Assembly (NCBI GenBank): GCA_035493895.1
Contig: DATJHM010000082.1
Location: forward strand, 1-16,851
Origin: DATJHM01 sp035493895
Lineage (GTDB): Bacteria > Chloroflexota > Ktedonobacteria > Ktedonobacterales > Ktedonobacteraceae
Direction of reading: 5' to 3'
DNA: 16,851 nt
The position numbers were made by a program, and so were the translations under genes. Position 1 is the first letter of the stretch, and each line of letters begins with the position of its first letter. Below the pieces are notes generated by a model. The model worked only from the letters and a program-made list of their open reading frames with translations. It searched no databases and was not told the origin of the DNA. Positions 8,031 to 13,720 of this stretch are shown here, one piece after another.

Positions 8031-8126
8031 CTACAAGCGTTCACACCCTTCGGAAAACGCAATAAGAACAGCAAAACCAATAATAGTAGCCAGAACCGCA
8101 ATAACATCAAGGAGTAGTGGACTCAT
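8031..8126 (-). CDS. Small membrane protein upstream of kdpF, 31 aa
   Basis: A 31-codon frame starts at the ATG at 8126, with AGGAG about 8 nt upstream (GAGGAGAAATCGC before the ATG). It encodes MSPLLLDVIAVLATIIGFAV followed by LIAFSEGCERL: one membrane helix and a short polar tail. It ends 27 bp before kdpF. Small single-span peptides ending in C-(E/D)-x-L are often seen just upstream of kdpF in other bacteria, and this fits that pattern from memory. It is not KdpF itself, which follows. A role as an extra small subunit or assembly factor of the pump is inference. The strong ribosome-binding site, hydrophobic coding content and operon position make it a likely real gene. Confidence 0.78.
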   Translation of the reverse strand: MSPLLLDVIAVLATIIGFAVLIAFSEGCERL

Positions 8127-8173
8127 GCGATTTCTCCTCTTTCACTTGTACTGGGACGAACTCATGAGGAACT

Positions 8174-8605
8174 CTAACCATCCAGATCTAACGCCATTTG
8201 ATCAGATGTCACTCTGCGCTCAGCGGCTTCAAAAGCCAGGCGCAACAAGGCATCCATCGGAAATGGCTTGGGCAGATAGGCAAGCGGGCGAAATTCACTG
8301 AGTCGCCGTGGGCTCACACGAACGGCGGACACCACCACGACCGGCAATTTCTCTCCCACTGTTTCAATCTGCTGAGCTGGCAAACAACCCTCACGACTTG
8401 CTATGCGTAAAACATCCCATCCACTCAAATCAGGTAAATTAATATCCAGAATAATAAGATCAAAGGTATGAGCACGTAGATGCTCAAGCGCGCTTCCGGC
8501 ATCGACTGCCATGCTCACCATATGATGGCGCACGCTCAAATTGCGTCGTATCAGTTCGCGCAACATCTCATCATCCTCAACCAGTAAAATGTGTGCCTCA
8601 TACAC
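8174..8605 (-). CDS. Single-domain response regulator (CheY-like receiver)
   Basis: A stand-alone receiver domain of 143 aa with no output domain. Starting at the GTG at 8605, the product begins VYEAHILLVEDDEMLRELIR (the first codon read as Met). The GTG has AAGGAG at 8614-8619, 8 nt upstream, while the in-frame ATG at 8635 has no ribosome-binding site. Key residues: acidic pair Asp11/Asp12 (next to Glu10), phospho-acceptor Asp54 in LIILDINLPDLSGWDVL, Ser93 in VVVVSAV and Lys113 in YLPKPFP. All the catalytic receiver residues are present, so it should be phosphorylatable. There is an extra loop around residues 70-85 (REGCLPAQQIETVGEKLP). It sits between kdpE and the pump genes, 47 bp before the small membrane peptide, so it is probably transcribed with kdpFABC. 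It may act as a phosphate sink or second target of KdpD, or as a partner of another kinase. Confidence 0.88.
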   Translation of the reverse strand: MYEAHILLVEDDEMLRELIRRNLSVRHHMVSMAVDAGSALEHLRAHTFDLIILDINLPDLSGWDVLRIASREGCLPAQQIETVGEKLPVVVVSAVRVSPRRLSEFRPLAYLPKPFPMDALLRLAFEAAERRVTSDQMALDLDG

Positions 8606-8802
8606 GTGCAGATCTCCTTCCAGGATATCAGTCATCAGGATGTACAGTTGTATAACTTTATAGCAGAGAGCATCGTTGCTTCAGTACGAACACAGTGTAT
8701 CAGCATCCTGTTTCTTCGCGGCACAACAAGCCGCCAGGTTCAGGGAAGTTCAAGAGCCCTTGTGCGCACCAGCCGGAGAGAGCTCTCTTTTCTCCCTTTC
8801 TC
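8606..8802 (-). promoter_or_regulatory. Structured leader upstream of receiver-kdpF operon
   Basis: The 280 bp between kdpE and the receiver gene hold no convincing gene. If transcription starts below the TATACT at 8810-8815, the leader is about 195 nt. It can fold: GCGGC (8718-8722) pairs with GCCGC (8730-8734), extended by CCTG/CAGG arms (8707-8710 with 8735-8738). AGGG (8742-8745) can pair with CCCT (8757-8760). A 12-bp palindrome AGAGAGCTCTCT lies at 8777-8788. I do not recognise a known riboswitch class. Confidence 0.35.
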
Positions 8803-8809
8803 CAAAATG

Positions 8810-8832
8810 AGTATAAACGTAAATCGGTAAAT
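8810..8832 (-). promoter_or_regulatory. Candidate promoter and operator for receiver-kdp operon
   Basis: On the minus strand a TATACT -10 box (8810-8815) is directly preceded by two copies of ATTTAC (plus-strand GTAAAT at 8819-8824 and 8827-8832), 8 bp apart. The AT-rich TTTAC/TTTATA make-up recalls the TTTATA/TTTACA elements of E. coli kdp promoters bound by KdpE. There is no good -35 box, as expected for an activated promoter. This is inference from motif likeness. Confidence 0.35.
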
Positions 8833-8886
8833 GCGACTGTTTAATCTAATCGGGAATTCTAAAAAAATTCTCTGGATTTCCGCAAC

Positions 8887-9612
8887 TTACTCACGTCCTT
8901 CGTTTGCAGCCTCATCTTCAGGATCGTTGAAACGATAACCTATACCAAGGATCGTAAAGATAAAGCGAGGATGGTCGGGCCCGACTTCCAGCTTCCGACG
9001 TAACTGCGCCACATGCACGTGCAAACTATGTCCACGATTGAGCGCCTCCGCTCCCCAGATGCGATCCAGAATCATTTGTCGCGTGAGTACCTTTCCACGC
9101 TCGGTGACGAAAAGTTTCAACAAATCATATTCGATGACCGTGAGTTGAATCTCTTTGTTATTGACCTGCACTCGACGCGCGGCAAAATCGATTTGCAGTG
9201 GACCCAGGCGTAACAGGGGCGAGGTGCCACTCTGGCTCTGAGCCACATGGCGCAACGCAACACGAATACGCGCCACCACCTCTTTCATACCAAATGGCTT
9301 GGTAATATAATCGTCCGCTCCCAGTTCCAGCGCCTGCACCTTCTCGCGCTCCGTATCCTTCGCAGAGATCACAATCACCGGGATATTTGACGTTTTGCGA
9401 ATACGCTGACAGACCTCGATGCCACTGAGAGCGGGAAGCGCCAGATCGAGCAGGACGAGGTCAGGACGCTGCTCGAAGAGTGAGGACAATGCTTCCTCCC
9501 CGCTTTGCGCCGTCACGACCTGATAATCTTGCGTCAGCAGACCACGACGTAAGGCGCGTACGATCTCAATTTCATCATCAACCACCAGAATACGAGCTCC
9601 ACGTTTACTCAT
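8887..9612 (-). CDS. kdpE: Response regulator KdpE, OmpR/PhoB type
   Basis: KdpE is the DNA-binding response regulator that activates kdp transcription after phosphorylation by KdpD. The ATG at 9612 has AAGGAGG 5 nt upstream and overlaps the kdpD stop by 8 bp, so the two are translationally coupled; longer in-frame starts would run into kdpD and are rejected. Product 241 aa. Receiver domain at 7-120: acidic pair Asp12/Asp13, phospho-acceptor Asp56 in LVLLDLALPALSG, Ser83, Lys105 in YITKPF. Winged-helix domain at about 135-230: LTVIEYDLLKLFVTERGKVL, RQMILDRIWG, HVHVAQLRRKLE and a wing ending FTILGIGYRF. This is standard KdpE length and layout. The gene is followed by a 280-bp gap before the receiver gene. 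Confidence 0.95.
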   Translation of the reverse strand: MSKRGARILVVDDEIEIVRALRRGLLTQDYQVVTAQSGEEALSSLFEQRPDLVLLDLALPALSGIEVCQRIRKTSNIPVIVISAKDTEREKVQALELGADDYITKPFGMKEVVARIRVALRHVAQSQSGTSPLLRLGPLQIDFAARRVQVNNKEIQLTVIEYDLLKLFVTERGKVLTRQMILDRIWGAEALNRGHSLHVHVAQLRRKLEVGPDHPRFIFTILGIGYRFNDPEDEAANEGRE

Positions 9613-11212
9613 CCCGTCCTCCTTCATTGATAGGGAATAACAAACAAAAAACGACACCACCGCCAGGACGCGCCTCCGCCCAGATCTTTCCTTGATGCGC
9701 CTCCATAATGCCTCGACAGACCGCCAGACCAAGGCCAGATCCTTTTTTCTTAGCAGCCGATGTATTCTGTGAGGTCGTCAGCACGCGATAAAATTTATCA
9801 AAGACATGTTCTAACTCACTCTCCAATATCCCCGGTCCACAATCAGCAAATGCTACCCGCACATACGCATCAACACGCTCTACACAAATATCAATTACTG
9901 CTCCCTCTGGCGTATAACGGACTGCGTTTTCCAGGAGATTGGTGAATACCTGATCAATCAAGACGGCATCCAGTGGTACAGCGGGCAAATTGTCCGCAAA
10001 TGAGGTATGCACGGGATGCTCATGTAAAAAGAGCTGAAGACGTTCCAGGACATCTTGAATCAGCTCCTCCAGCATATACCAGTCTTTCTCAGGCTTGAGC
10101 TTCCCTTCCTCAATACGCGACATATCCAGCAAATTATTCACCAGACGATTTAAACGATCCGCCTCCCGCTCGATCGCAAGCGCCAGACTGCGCCGGGTCT
10201 CACGGTCCCAGTTCACCTCTTCCTGGAGCAAATTGCTGCTGGCTTTAATCGCCGTCAGTGGCGTACGCAGATCATGCGAGACCGAGGAGAGCAGAGCAGA
10301 GCGCAGAGCATCGGTGCGTTGCAGGATCTCCATGCGCAGGTTCTCCTGATGTAGACGTGCTTGCTCAATCAATGACGCCGCCTGCTCCAGGAAATTCCAG
10401 AAGAACGTCACCTGCGCTTTCACATGCCTCTGCTCCCGCTCCAGATGTTCATGGGCAAAGAAATATCTCTGCCCCTCCAACAACGAGAGACGCACAATAC
10501 CAACGACTTTTTGTCCCACTTGCAGAGGAATGAGCCTGACAGAACCACGATTTGCACGCACTGGCTGACCATGCGCAAGAACCCATTCCGCCTCCGAGCG
10601 TTCTTCCGGCGAGATGAACGAAGTCTCAACAGATTGACAGGCGCTGGCACAGATACGTAACGTCCCGCTCGTATCTGGCTGGAGAATCGAACAGCCGCGC
10701 ACGCCCCAGGAGGAAAAGACATGCACGATCGTCTGCGCGATCGTTTGCAGTTGCAACTCAGGCTTCTCCTCACGATTAGTATTCTTCACAAGATCATAGA
10801 GGATGTTCGTTTCGTGCTCACGCTGTGCCGCCTGATCGGCTCGATGGCGTAGTGCCACAGCAAGCTGACTTGTCAGGATGGCATTGATCAGAAAGATAAT
10901 GAGCGCAATCCATTCGCCCGGTTCAATAATCACAAAGGTAAAGAATGGAGGAATCAAAAAGAAATCAAACGAGAGAAAAGCCACAAGTGAAGCAAAGATC
11001 GCAGCATAGCTTCCACGTATACAGGCCAGCCACAAGATTACAAGTAGATACACAATCGAAATGTTGGGAATACGTGGATAGAGATGAAAAAAGAAAATTC
11101 CAGCCGTGACCAGCATCGAACCCACAATAGCCAGGAAACTATCCAGGAGATATCGATACCAGGGGGATGTTGGCCTTCCGGCAAAGGGAATGACGTGTTC
11201 TATAGCACTCAT
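9605..11212 (-). CDS. kdpD: Sensor histidine kinase, KdpD type lacking the N-terminal KdpD/Usp region
   Basis: Membrane sensor kinase for KdpE. The ATG at 11212 has AGG 5 nt upstream and is preferred over the GTG at 11233, whose nearest AAGG is 14 nt away. Numbered from 11212 (535 aa): four membrane spans of the DUF4118 domain (about 20-117, with FDFFLIPPFFTFVIIEPGEW), a GAF-like domain (about 135-275), HisKA with phospho-acceptor His313 in SSVSHDLRTPLTAIKA, then the ATPase domain with N box (QVFTNLLENAVRYTP, Asn429), DCGPGI, FDKFYR and GSGLGLA (491-497). E. coli KdpD has about 395 further residues before the membrane domain (KdpD plus Usp domains); they are absent here, with only about 20 residues before the first span. 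Direct sensing through that region, including c-di-AMP binding known in some Usp domains, is therefore not possible in this protein. It overlaps kdpE by 8 bp. Confidence 0.92.
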   Translation of the reverse strand: MSAIEHVIPFAGRPTSPWYRYLLDSFLAIVGSMLVTAGIFFFHLYPRIPNISIVYLLVILWLACIRGSYAAIFASLVAFLSFDFFLIPPFFTFVIIEPGEWIALIIFLINAILTSQLAVALRHRADQAAQREHETNILYDLVKNTNREEKPELQLQTIAQTIVHVFSSWGVRGCSILQPDTSGTLRICASACQSVETSFISPEERSEAEWVLAHGQPVRANRGSVRLIPLQVGQKVVGIVRLSLLEGQRYFFAHEHLEREQRHVKAQVTFFWNFLEQAASLIEQARLHQENLRMEILQRTDALRSALLSSVSHDLRTPLTAIKASSNLLQEEVNWDRETRRSLALAIEREADRLNRLVNNLLDMSRIEEGKLKPEKDWYMLEELIQDVLERLQLFLHEHPVHTSFADNLPAVPLDAVLIDQVFTNLLENAVRYTPEGAVIDICVERVDAYVRVAFADCGPGILESELEHVFDKFYRVLTTSQNTSAAKKKGSGLGLAVCRGIMEAHQGKIWAEARPGGGVVFCLLFPINEGGRDE

Positions 11213-11242
11213 AGGGACCTGGCTTTCTTCCACAAGACAATG

Positions 11243-11298
11243 AGTATACCTTCCAGTGCCTATTACTGTAATGCAAAAGTCATCAAGAAAATTGATGA
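11243..11298 (-). promoter_or_regulatory. Candidate kdpD promoter with inverted repeat
   Basis: On the minus strand a TATACT -10 box lies at 11243-11248, with TTACAG 17 bp upstream as a weak -35. Just above it is an inverted repeat, TCATCAA (11280-11286), 5-nt spacer, TTGATGA (11292-11298), which looks like a dimeric regulator site. This supports separate transcription of kdpDE from the sensor-half gene upstream. Confidence 0.4.
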
Positions 11299-11310
11299 GG
11301 AATCAGCAAA

Positions 11311-11332
11311 TTGCTCAAGATTTGCTCAAGAT
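11311..11332. repeat. Tandem 11-bp repeat upstream of kdpD
   Basis: TTGCTCAAGAT occurs twice in direct tandem (11311-11321 and 11322-11332), about 100-120 bp before the kdpD start. A third exact copy (12394-12404) lies at about the same distance before the sensor-half gene. One copy per helical turn suggests a regulator binding site. Confidence 0.6.
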
Positions 11333-11388
11333 TTAGCGTGCCGAAAACATGGAGGAGAAAAGCCACATCGTCACTATTCAGATTCCGC

Positions 11389-12288
11389 TTACCCGTTTAA
11401 GCGCAATTGTCCACGTTCAATGATACCGATTACTTGATCAAGGAACATCCAGAAAAATGCTGCCTGCGAATCCCTTTGTGGCGCTTCCTCTTGTATCGGC
11501 TCATCGTCTGCAAACCAGGGCACCGTCTTCAGAACACGGAGACAGAGGATGCCCAGTATCTGCGTGCCAGCCTTCAAAGGGATCAGGTGAAGCTGGACAG
11601 AGGCTCCAGTAGAAGAGAGCTTACTTGCACAAACGCATGAGTGCCCCTCAATCATCACCATCTGGGCGACCGCGAGTTCCTTCTCAGAAAGCACAAACTG
11701 TTCGATCTGGATGGGTGCATCGGCCTCAAGCCGCAAATGACCCTGCCCATCCGGTAAAAGCAGACCACACTCCTGCACTCCCCATGGGCCAAAGATGCGG
11801 ACCAGAGCAAGTGCAATGATATCCAGCTGATCGGTAAGAGCGATTTTTTGATTGGCAGAATGCATCACTTCGAACAAAATACGCGACTCTTTCTCATGCT
11901 GCCAGGCTTCAGCGGCTCGCTGGCGCATAAGCTCTGCCAGCTGACTGGTAAATAATGCGGTCACGAGAAAAACGCCTAAAGCGATCCATTCGCCGGGATT
12001 AGCAATTGTAAAAGTATACAGCGGAGGTATCAGAAAAAAGTCAAAGAGCAGGAAGGCCGCAACCGCCGCCAGAAAAGCCGGGTAACGGCCACGGAAGCTT
12101 GCCAGGGGCAAAATGACCAGGAGATAAATCATCAGGATATTGGGAATCGCCGGGTAGAGGTGCCAGGCATAGATAATAAGGGTAATGAGTGCGGTACCTC
12201 CCAATGCCAGGAAGGTATCAAGCACGAGTGAAGGCCAATGTACCTGTGGTTTCACATCAAGCTGTGCAATACGTTCAATGCTTTGCAT
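11389..12288 (-). CDS. KdpD-like sensor half (DUF4118 plus GAF), no kinase domain
   Basis: This 299-aa protein matches the first ~290 residues of the neighbouring KdpD and then stops before the HisKA region. Shared blocks include WHLYPAIPNI against FHLYPRIPNI, FDFFLIPP and PGEWIAL, FTSQLAELMRQRA against LTSQLAVALRHRA, IFGPWGVQECG against VFSSWGVRGCS, and AAFFWMFLDQVIGIIE against VTFFWNFLEQAASLIE. It has four membrane spans (about 20-117) followed by a GAF-like domain. No His-box or ATPase motif is present, and the 176 bp after its stop hold no kinase remnant. The ATG at 12288 has AGG about 8-9 nt upstream; the GTG at 12294 has AGAGG only 1 nt away. It could be a sensory subunit that pairs with KdpD through its membrane/GAF region, or a paralogue that decayed after duplication. 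The intact frame and its own upstream motif favour a working gene. Confidence 0.85.
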   Translation of the reverse strand: MQSIERIAQLDVKPQVHWPSLVLDTFLALGGTALITLIIYAWHLYPAIPNILMIYLLVILPLASFRGRYPAFLAAVAAFLLFDFFLIPPLYTFTIANPGEWIALGVFLVTALFTSQLAELMRQRAAEAWQHEKESRILFEVMHSANQKIALTDQLDIIALALVRIFGPWGVQECGLLLPDGQGHLRLEADAPIQIEQFVLSEKELAVAQMVMIEGHSCVCASKLSSTGASVQLHLIPLKAGTQILGILCLRVLKTVPWFADDEPIQEEAPQRDSQAAFFWMFLDQVIGIIERGQLRLNG

Positions 12289-12347
12289 ATTCACGCCTCT
12301 ATACTTTCCCTCTTCTCATCCCAGGTCTACTCTGGGTCCTCATGTAC

Positions 12348-12404
12348 AGTATAAACCTGTTTGTATCAATGATCGCTCATGAAATGAAACGATTTGCTCA
12401 AGAT
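12348..12404 (-). promoter_or_regulatory. Candidate promoter of sensor-half gene with 11-bp element
   Basis: On the minus strand a TATACT -10 box (12348-12353) has no good -35 box. The 11-bp element ATCTTGAGCAA (plus-strand TTGCTCAAGAT, 12394-12404) lies 40 bp further upstream and is identical to the tandem copies upstream of kdpD. An activator binding there would explain the missing -35. This is inference. Confidence 0.35.
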
Positions 12405-12418
12405 CATCTCAATTTGCA

Positions 12419-12501
12419 TTGCTTGTCTGCGTCGGAGGCGTCGGCAAACACGATCCTGTGAACGCGCCTGGATCGCACACATTTCCGACACAGACAAGCA
12501 A
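12419..12501. repeat. 83-bp inverted-repeat structure in divergent intergenic region
   Basis: TTGCTTGTCTGCGTCGGA (12419-12436) and TCCGACACAGACAAGCAA (12484-12501) are 18-bp arms with one mismatch, flanking a 47-nt centre. The centre has its own CGATCC/GGATCG pair and a repeated GCGTCGG. It lies upstream of both divergent promoters, so it is not an obvious terminator of either gene. It has no T tract. It might be a small mobile-type repeat (MITE-like), a large operator or a small RNA; only the structure itself is certain. Confidence 0.65.
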
Positions 12502-12524
12502 CATCTAACCAGACATCACATCTC

Positions 12525-12550
12525 ACGCTCAAGACGCTTGCAAAGAGCGT
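12525..12550. repeat. Small inverted repeat upstream of FAH promoter
   Basis: ACGCTC (12525-12530) and GAGCGT (12545-12550) flank a 14-nt loop; an alternative pairing uses ACGCT at 12534-12538. It lies about 30 bp before the -35 box of the FAH-family gene, a position where a regulator could bind. Confidence 0.3.
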
Positions 12551-12578
12551 TTGTGGCCTGTTTTGAAATGAACATTTC

Positions 12579-12608
12579 TTGACAAGGATAAAGTAAACAT
12601 GATATGTT
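12579..12608 (+). promoter_or_regulatory. Promoter of the FAH-family gene
   Basis: A consensus -35 TTGACA (12579-12584), an 18-bp spacer and -10 TATGTT (12603-12608) give a good sigma-70-type promoter. The -10 overlaps an inverted repeat AACAT-GAT-ATGTT (12596-12608), placed where a repressor would block transcription. The predicted start near 12615 leaves a leader of about 100 nt. Confidence 0.62.
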
Positions 12609-12644
12609 GCGAATACGTCAGCTTGTTTATTTATTTATCCGCTC

Positions 12645-12711
12645 ATAGGGCTCTCCGTGTCTATTCAAGCGATCCCTATCCCTATCCTGAAAAACACGAT
12701 TCCATAGGAGG
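12645..12711 (+). promoter_or_regulatory. Leader with competing pairings at the FAH ribosome-binding site
   Basis: ATAGGG (12645-12650) can pair with either of two tandem CCCTAT units (12674-12679, 12680-12685). The same CCTAT can instead pair with ATAGG (12704-12708), which overlaps the Shine-Dalgarno AGGAGG (12706-12711). The two pairings exclude each other, as in a translational switch, but the stems are short (5-6 bp). Confidence 0.25.
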
Positions 12712-12717
12712 ATTTTT

Positions 12718-13617
12718 ATGCGTTTACTTACTTTCCATACTCCAACTGGCTTGCGCTTAGGGGTAAAAACGGCTGATGGCATCGTTGATGTTGCCACCCT
12801 CGCTGAGCAGCTCAAATCTACGCAGTCGGTCGATGCAATCCCTGCCAGCATTGAGGCCTTCTGCGCTGATGTTGCGACCTCTCTTCCCGCGATAGAACAG
12901 CTGGTAGCATCGGCCTCGCTGCTTCCGGCGGATACAGGTTCCTGGTTGCTTGCTGAAAAGGATCTGCAATACGGCCCCTGTGTTCCCGTCACCGGAAAAA
13001 TCATCTGCATTGGCCTCAATTATCGCCGCCACGCGATTGAGACAGGCATGGCTATTCCTACCAGCCCGGTACTGTTTCCCAAGTATGCCAATTCGCTGGC
13101 GGCGAATGGGGACACGGTTACATTGCAAGACAATGCGGTAGAGTACGACTATGAGGCTGAATTAGCGGTCGTGATTGGACGCGAAGCAAAGTACGTAAGT
13201 GAAGAAAAGGCGCTTGAGTACGTGCTGGGCTATTGCAACGCCAATGATCTGAGCGCACGCGATCTGCAATTCCGCAGCAGTCAATGGATGCTGGGCAAAT
13301 TTCTGGATCAATTCCTGCCTGTCGGCCCCTATCTGGTCACGGCTGACGAGGTGGGCGATCCACAAAATCTCTCCATCCGCTGCACCTTAAATGGCGAGCT
13401 ACGCCAGAATTCCACTACAGGAGATATGGTCTTTTCCGTTGCACAGATCATCAGCTATCTGAGCCAGTATATGACGCTGGCACCGGGCGATATTATCTCA
13501 ACCGGCACCCCTGAGGGCGTGATCATGGGTATGAAAGAGCGCAAATGGCTGGTACCGGGCGATAAGGTGGTCGTTGAGGTGGAGGGTCTGGGCCAGCTCG
13601 TAAATACCATGAAGTAA
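12718..13617 (+). CDS. Fumarylacetoacetate hydrolase (FAH) family protein
   Basis: Predicted metal-dependent hydrolase or decarboxylase/isomerase of the FAH superfamily, acting on 2-oxo acids such as acylpyruvates or aromatic-degradation products; the exact substrate cannot be read from sequence. The 299-aa product has a small N-terminal domain (1-90) and the FAH catalytic domain (about 95-298). Visible motifs: CIGLNYRRHAIETG (97-110), PVLFPKYANSL (117-127, Lys122), the metal site YEAELAVVIG (Glu146, Glu148) with Asp177 in ANDLSARDLQ, and STGTPEGVIMG (261-271). The start ATG at 12718 follows AGGAGG at 6 nt. Length matches family members (about 280-300). It stands alone on the plus strand, with its own promoter and a terminator-like repeat downstream, so it appears unrelated to its neighbours. 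Confidence 0.93.
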   Translation: MRLLTFHTPTGLRLGVKTADGIVDVATLAEQLKSTQSVDAIPASIEAFCADVATSLPAIEQLVASASLLPADTGSWLLAEKDLQYGPCVPVTGKIICIGLNYRRHAIETGMAIPTSPVLFPKYANSLAANGDTVTLQDNAVEYDYEAELAVVIGREAKYVSEEKALEYVLGYCNANDLSARDLQFRSSQWMLGKFLDQFLPVGPYLVTADEVGDPQNLSIRCTLNGELRQNSTTGDMVFSVAQIISYLSQYMTLAPGDIISTGTPEGVIMGMKERKWLVPGDKVVVEVEGLGQLVNTMK

Positions 13618-13650
13618 CATCCCGATCTCATCTCATATTCAGGCTTCTTT

Positions 13651-13697
13651 ACAAATCCCGTAGAGGCGCAGTTTGTTTACCCTACTACGGGATTTGT
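13651..13697. terminator. Bidirectional terminator between convergent genes
   Basis: ACAAATCCCGTAG (13651-13663) and CTACGGGATTTGT (13685-13697) are perfect 13-bp arms around a 21-nt loop, lying between the convergent FAH and ADP-ribosylglycohydrolase genes. The arms carry short T/A ends on both sides (ATTTGT), so it can act in either direction, though the U tracts are not pure. Confidence 0.65.
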
Positions 13698-13720
13698 CTA
13701 TGGGCGAGATCCAGATTAAA

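Noticed and set aside
8591..8830. 79-aa plus-strand frame in the kdpE-receiver gap
   Set aside because: No ribosome-binding site or protein likeness; it overlaps the start of the receiver gene and the proposed promoter.
9613..9732. N-terminal extension of KdpE by 40 residues
   Set aside because: It would run inside kdpD coding sequence; the ATG at 9612 has AAGGAGG and a normal receiver start.
12419..12501. Rho-independent terminator for the kdp sensor or FAH gene
   Set aside because: The structure lies upstream of both divergent genes and has no T tract on either side.
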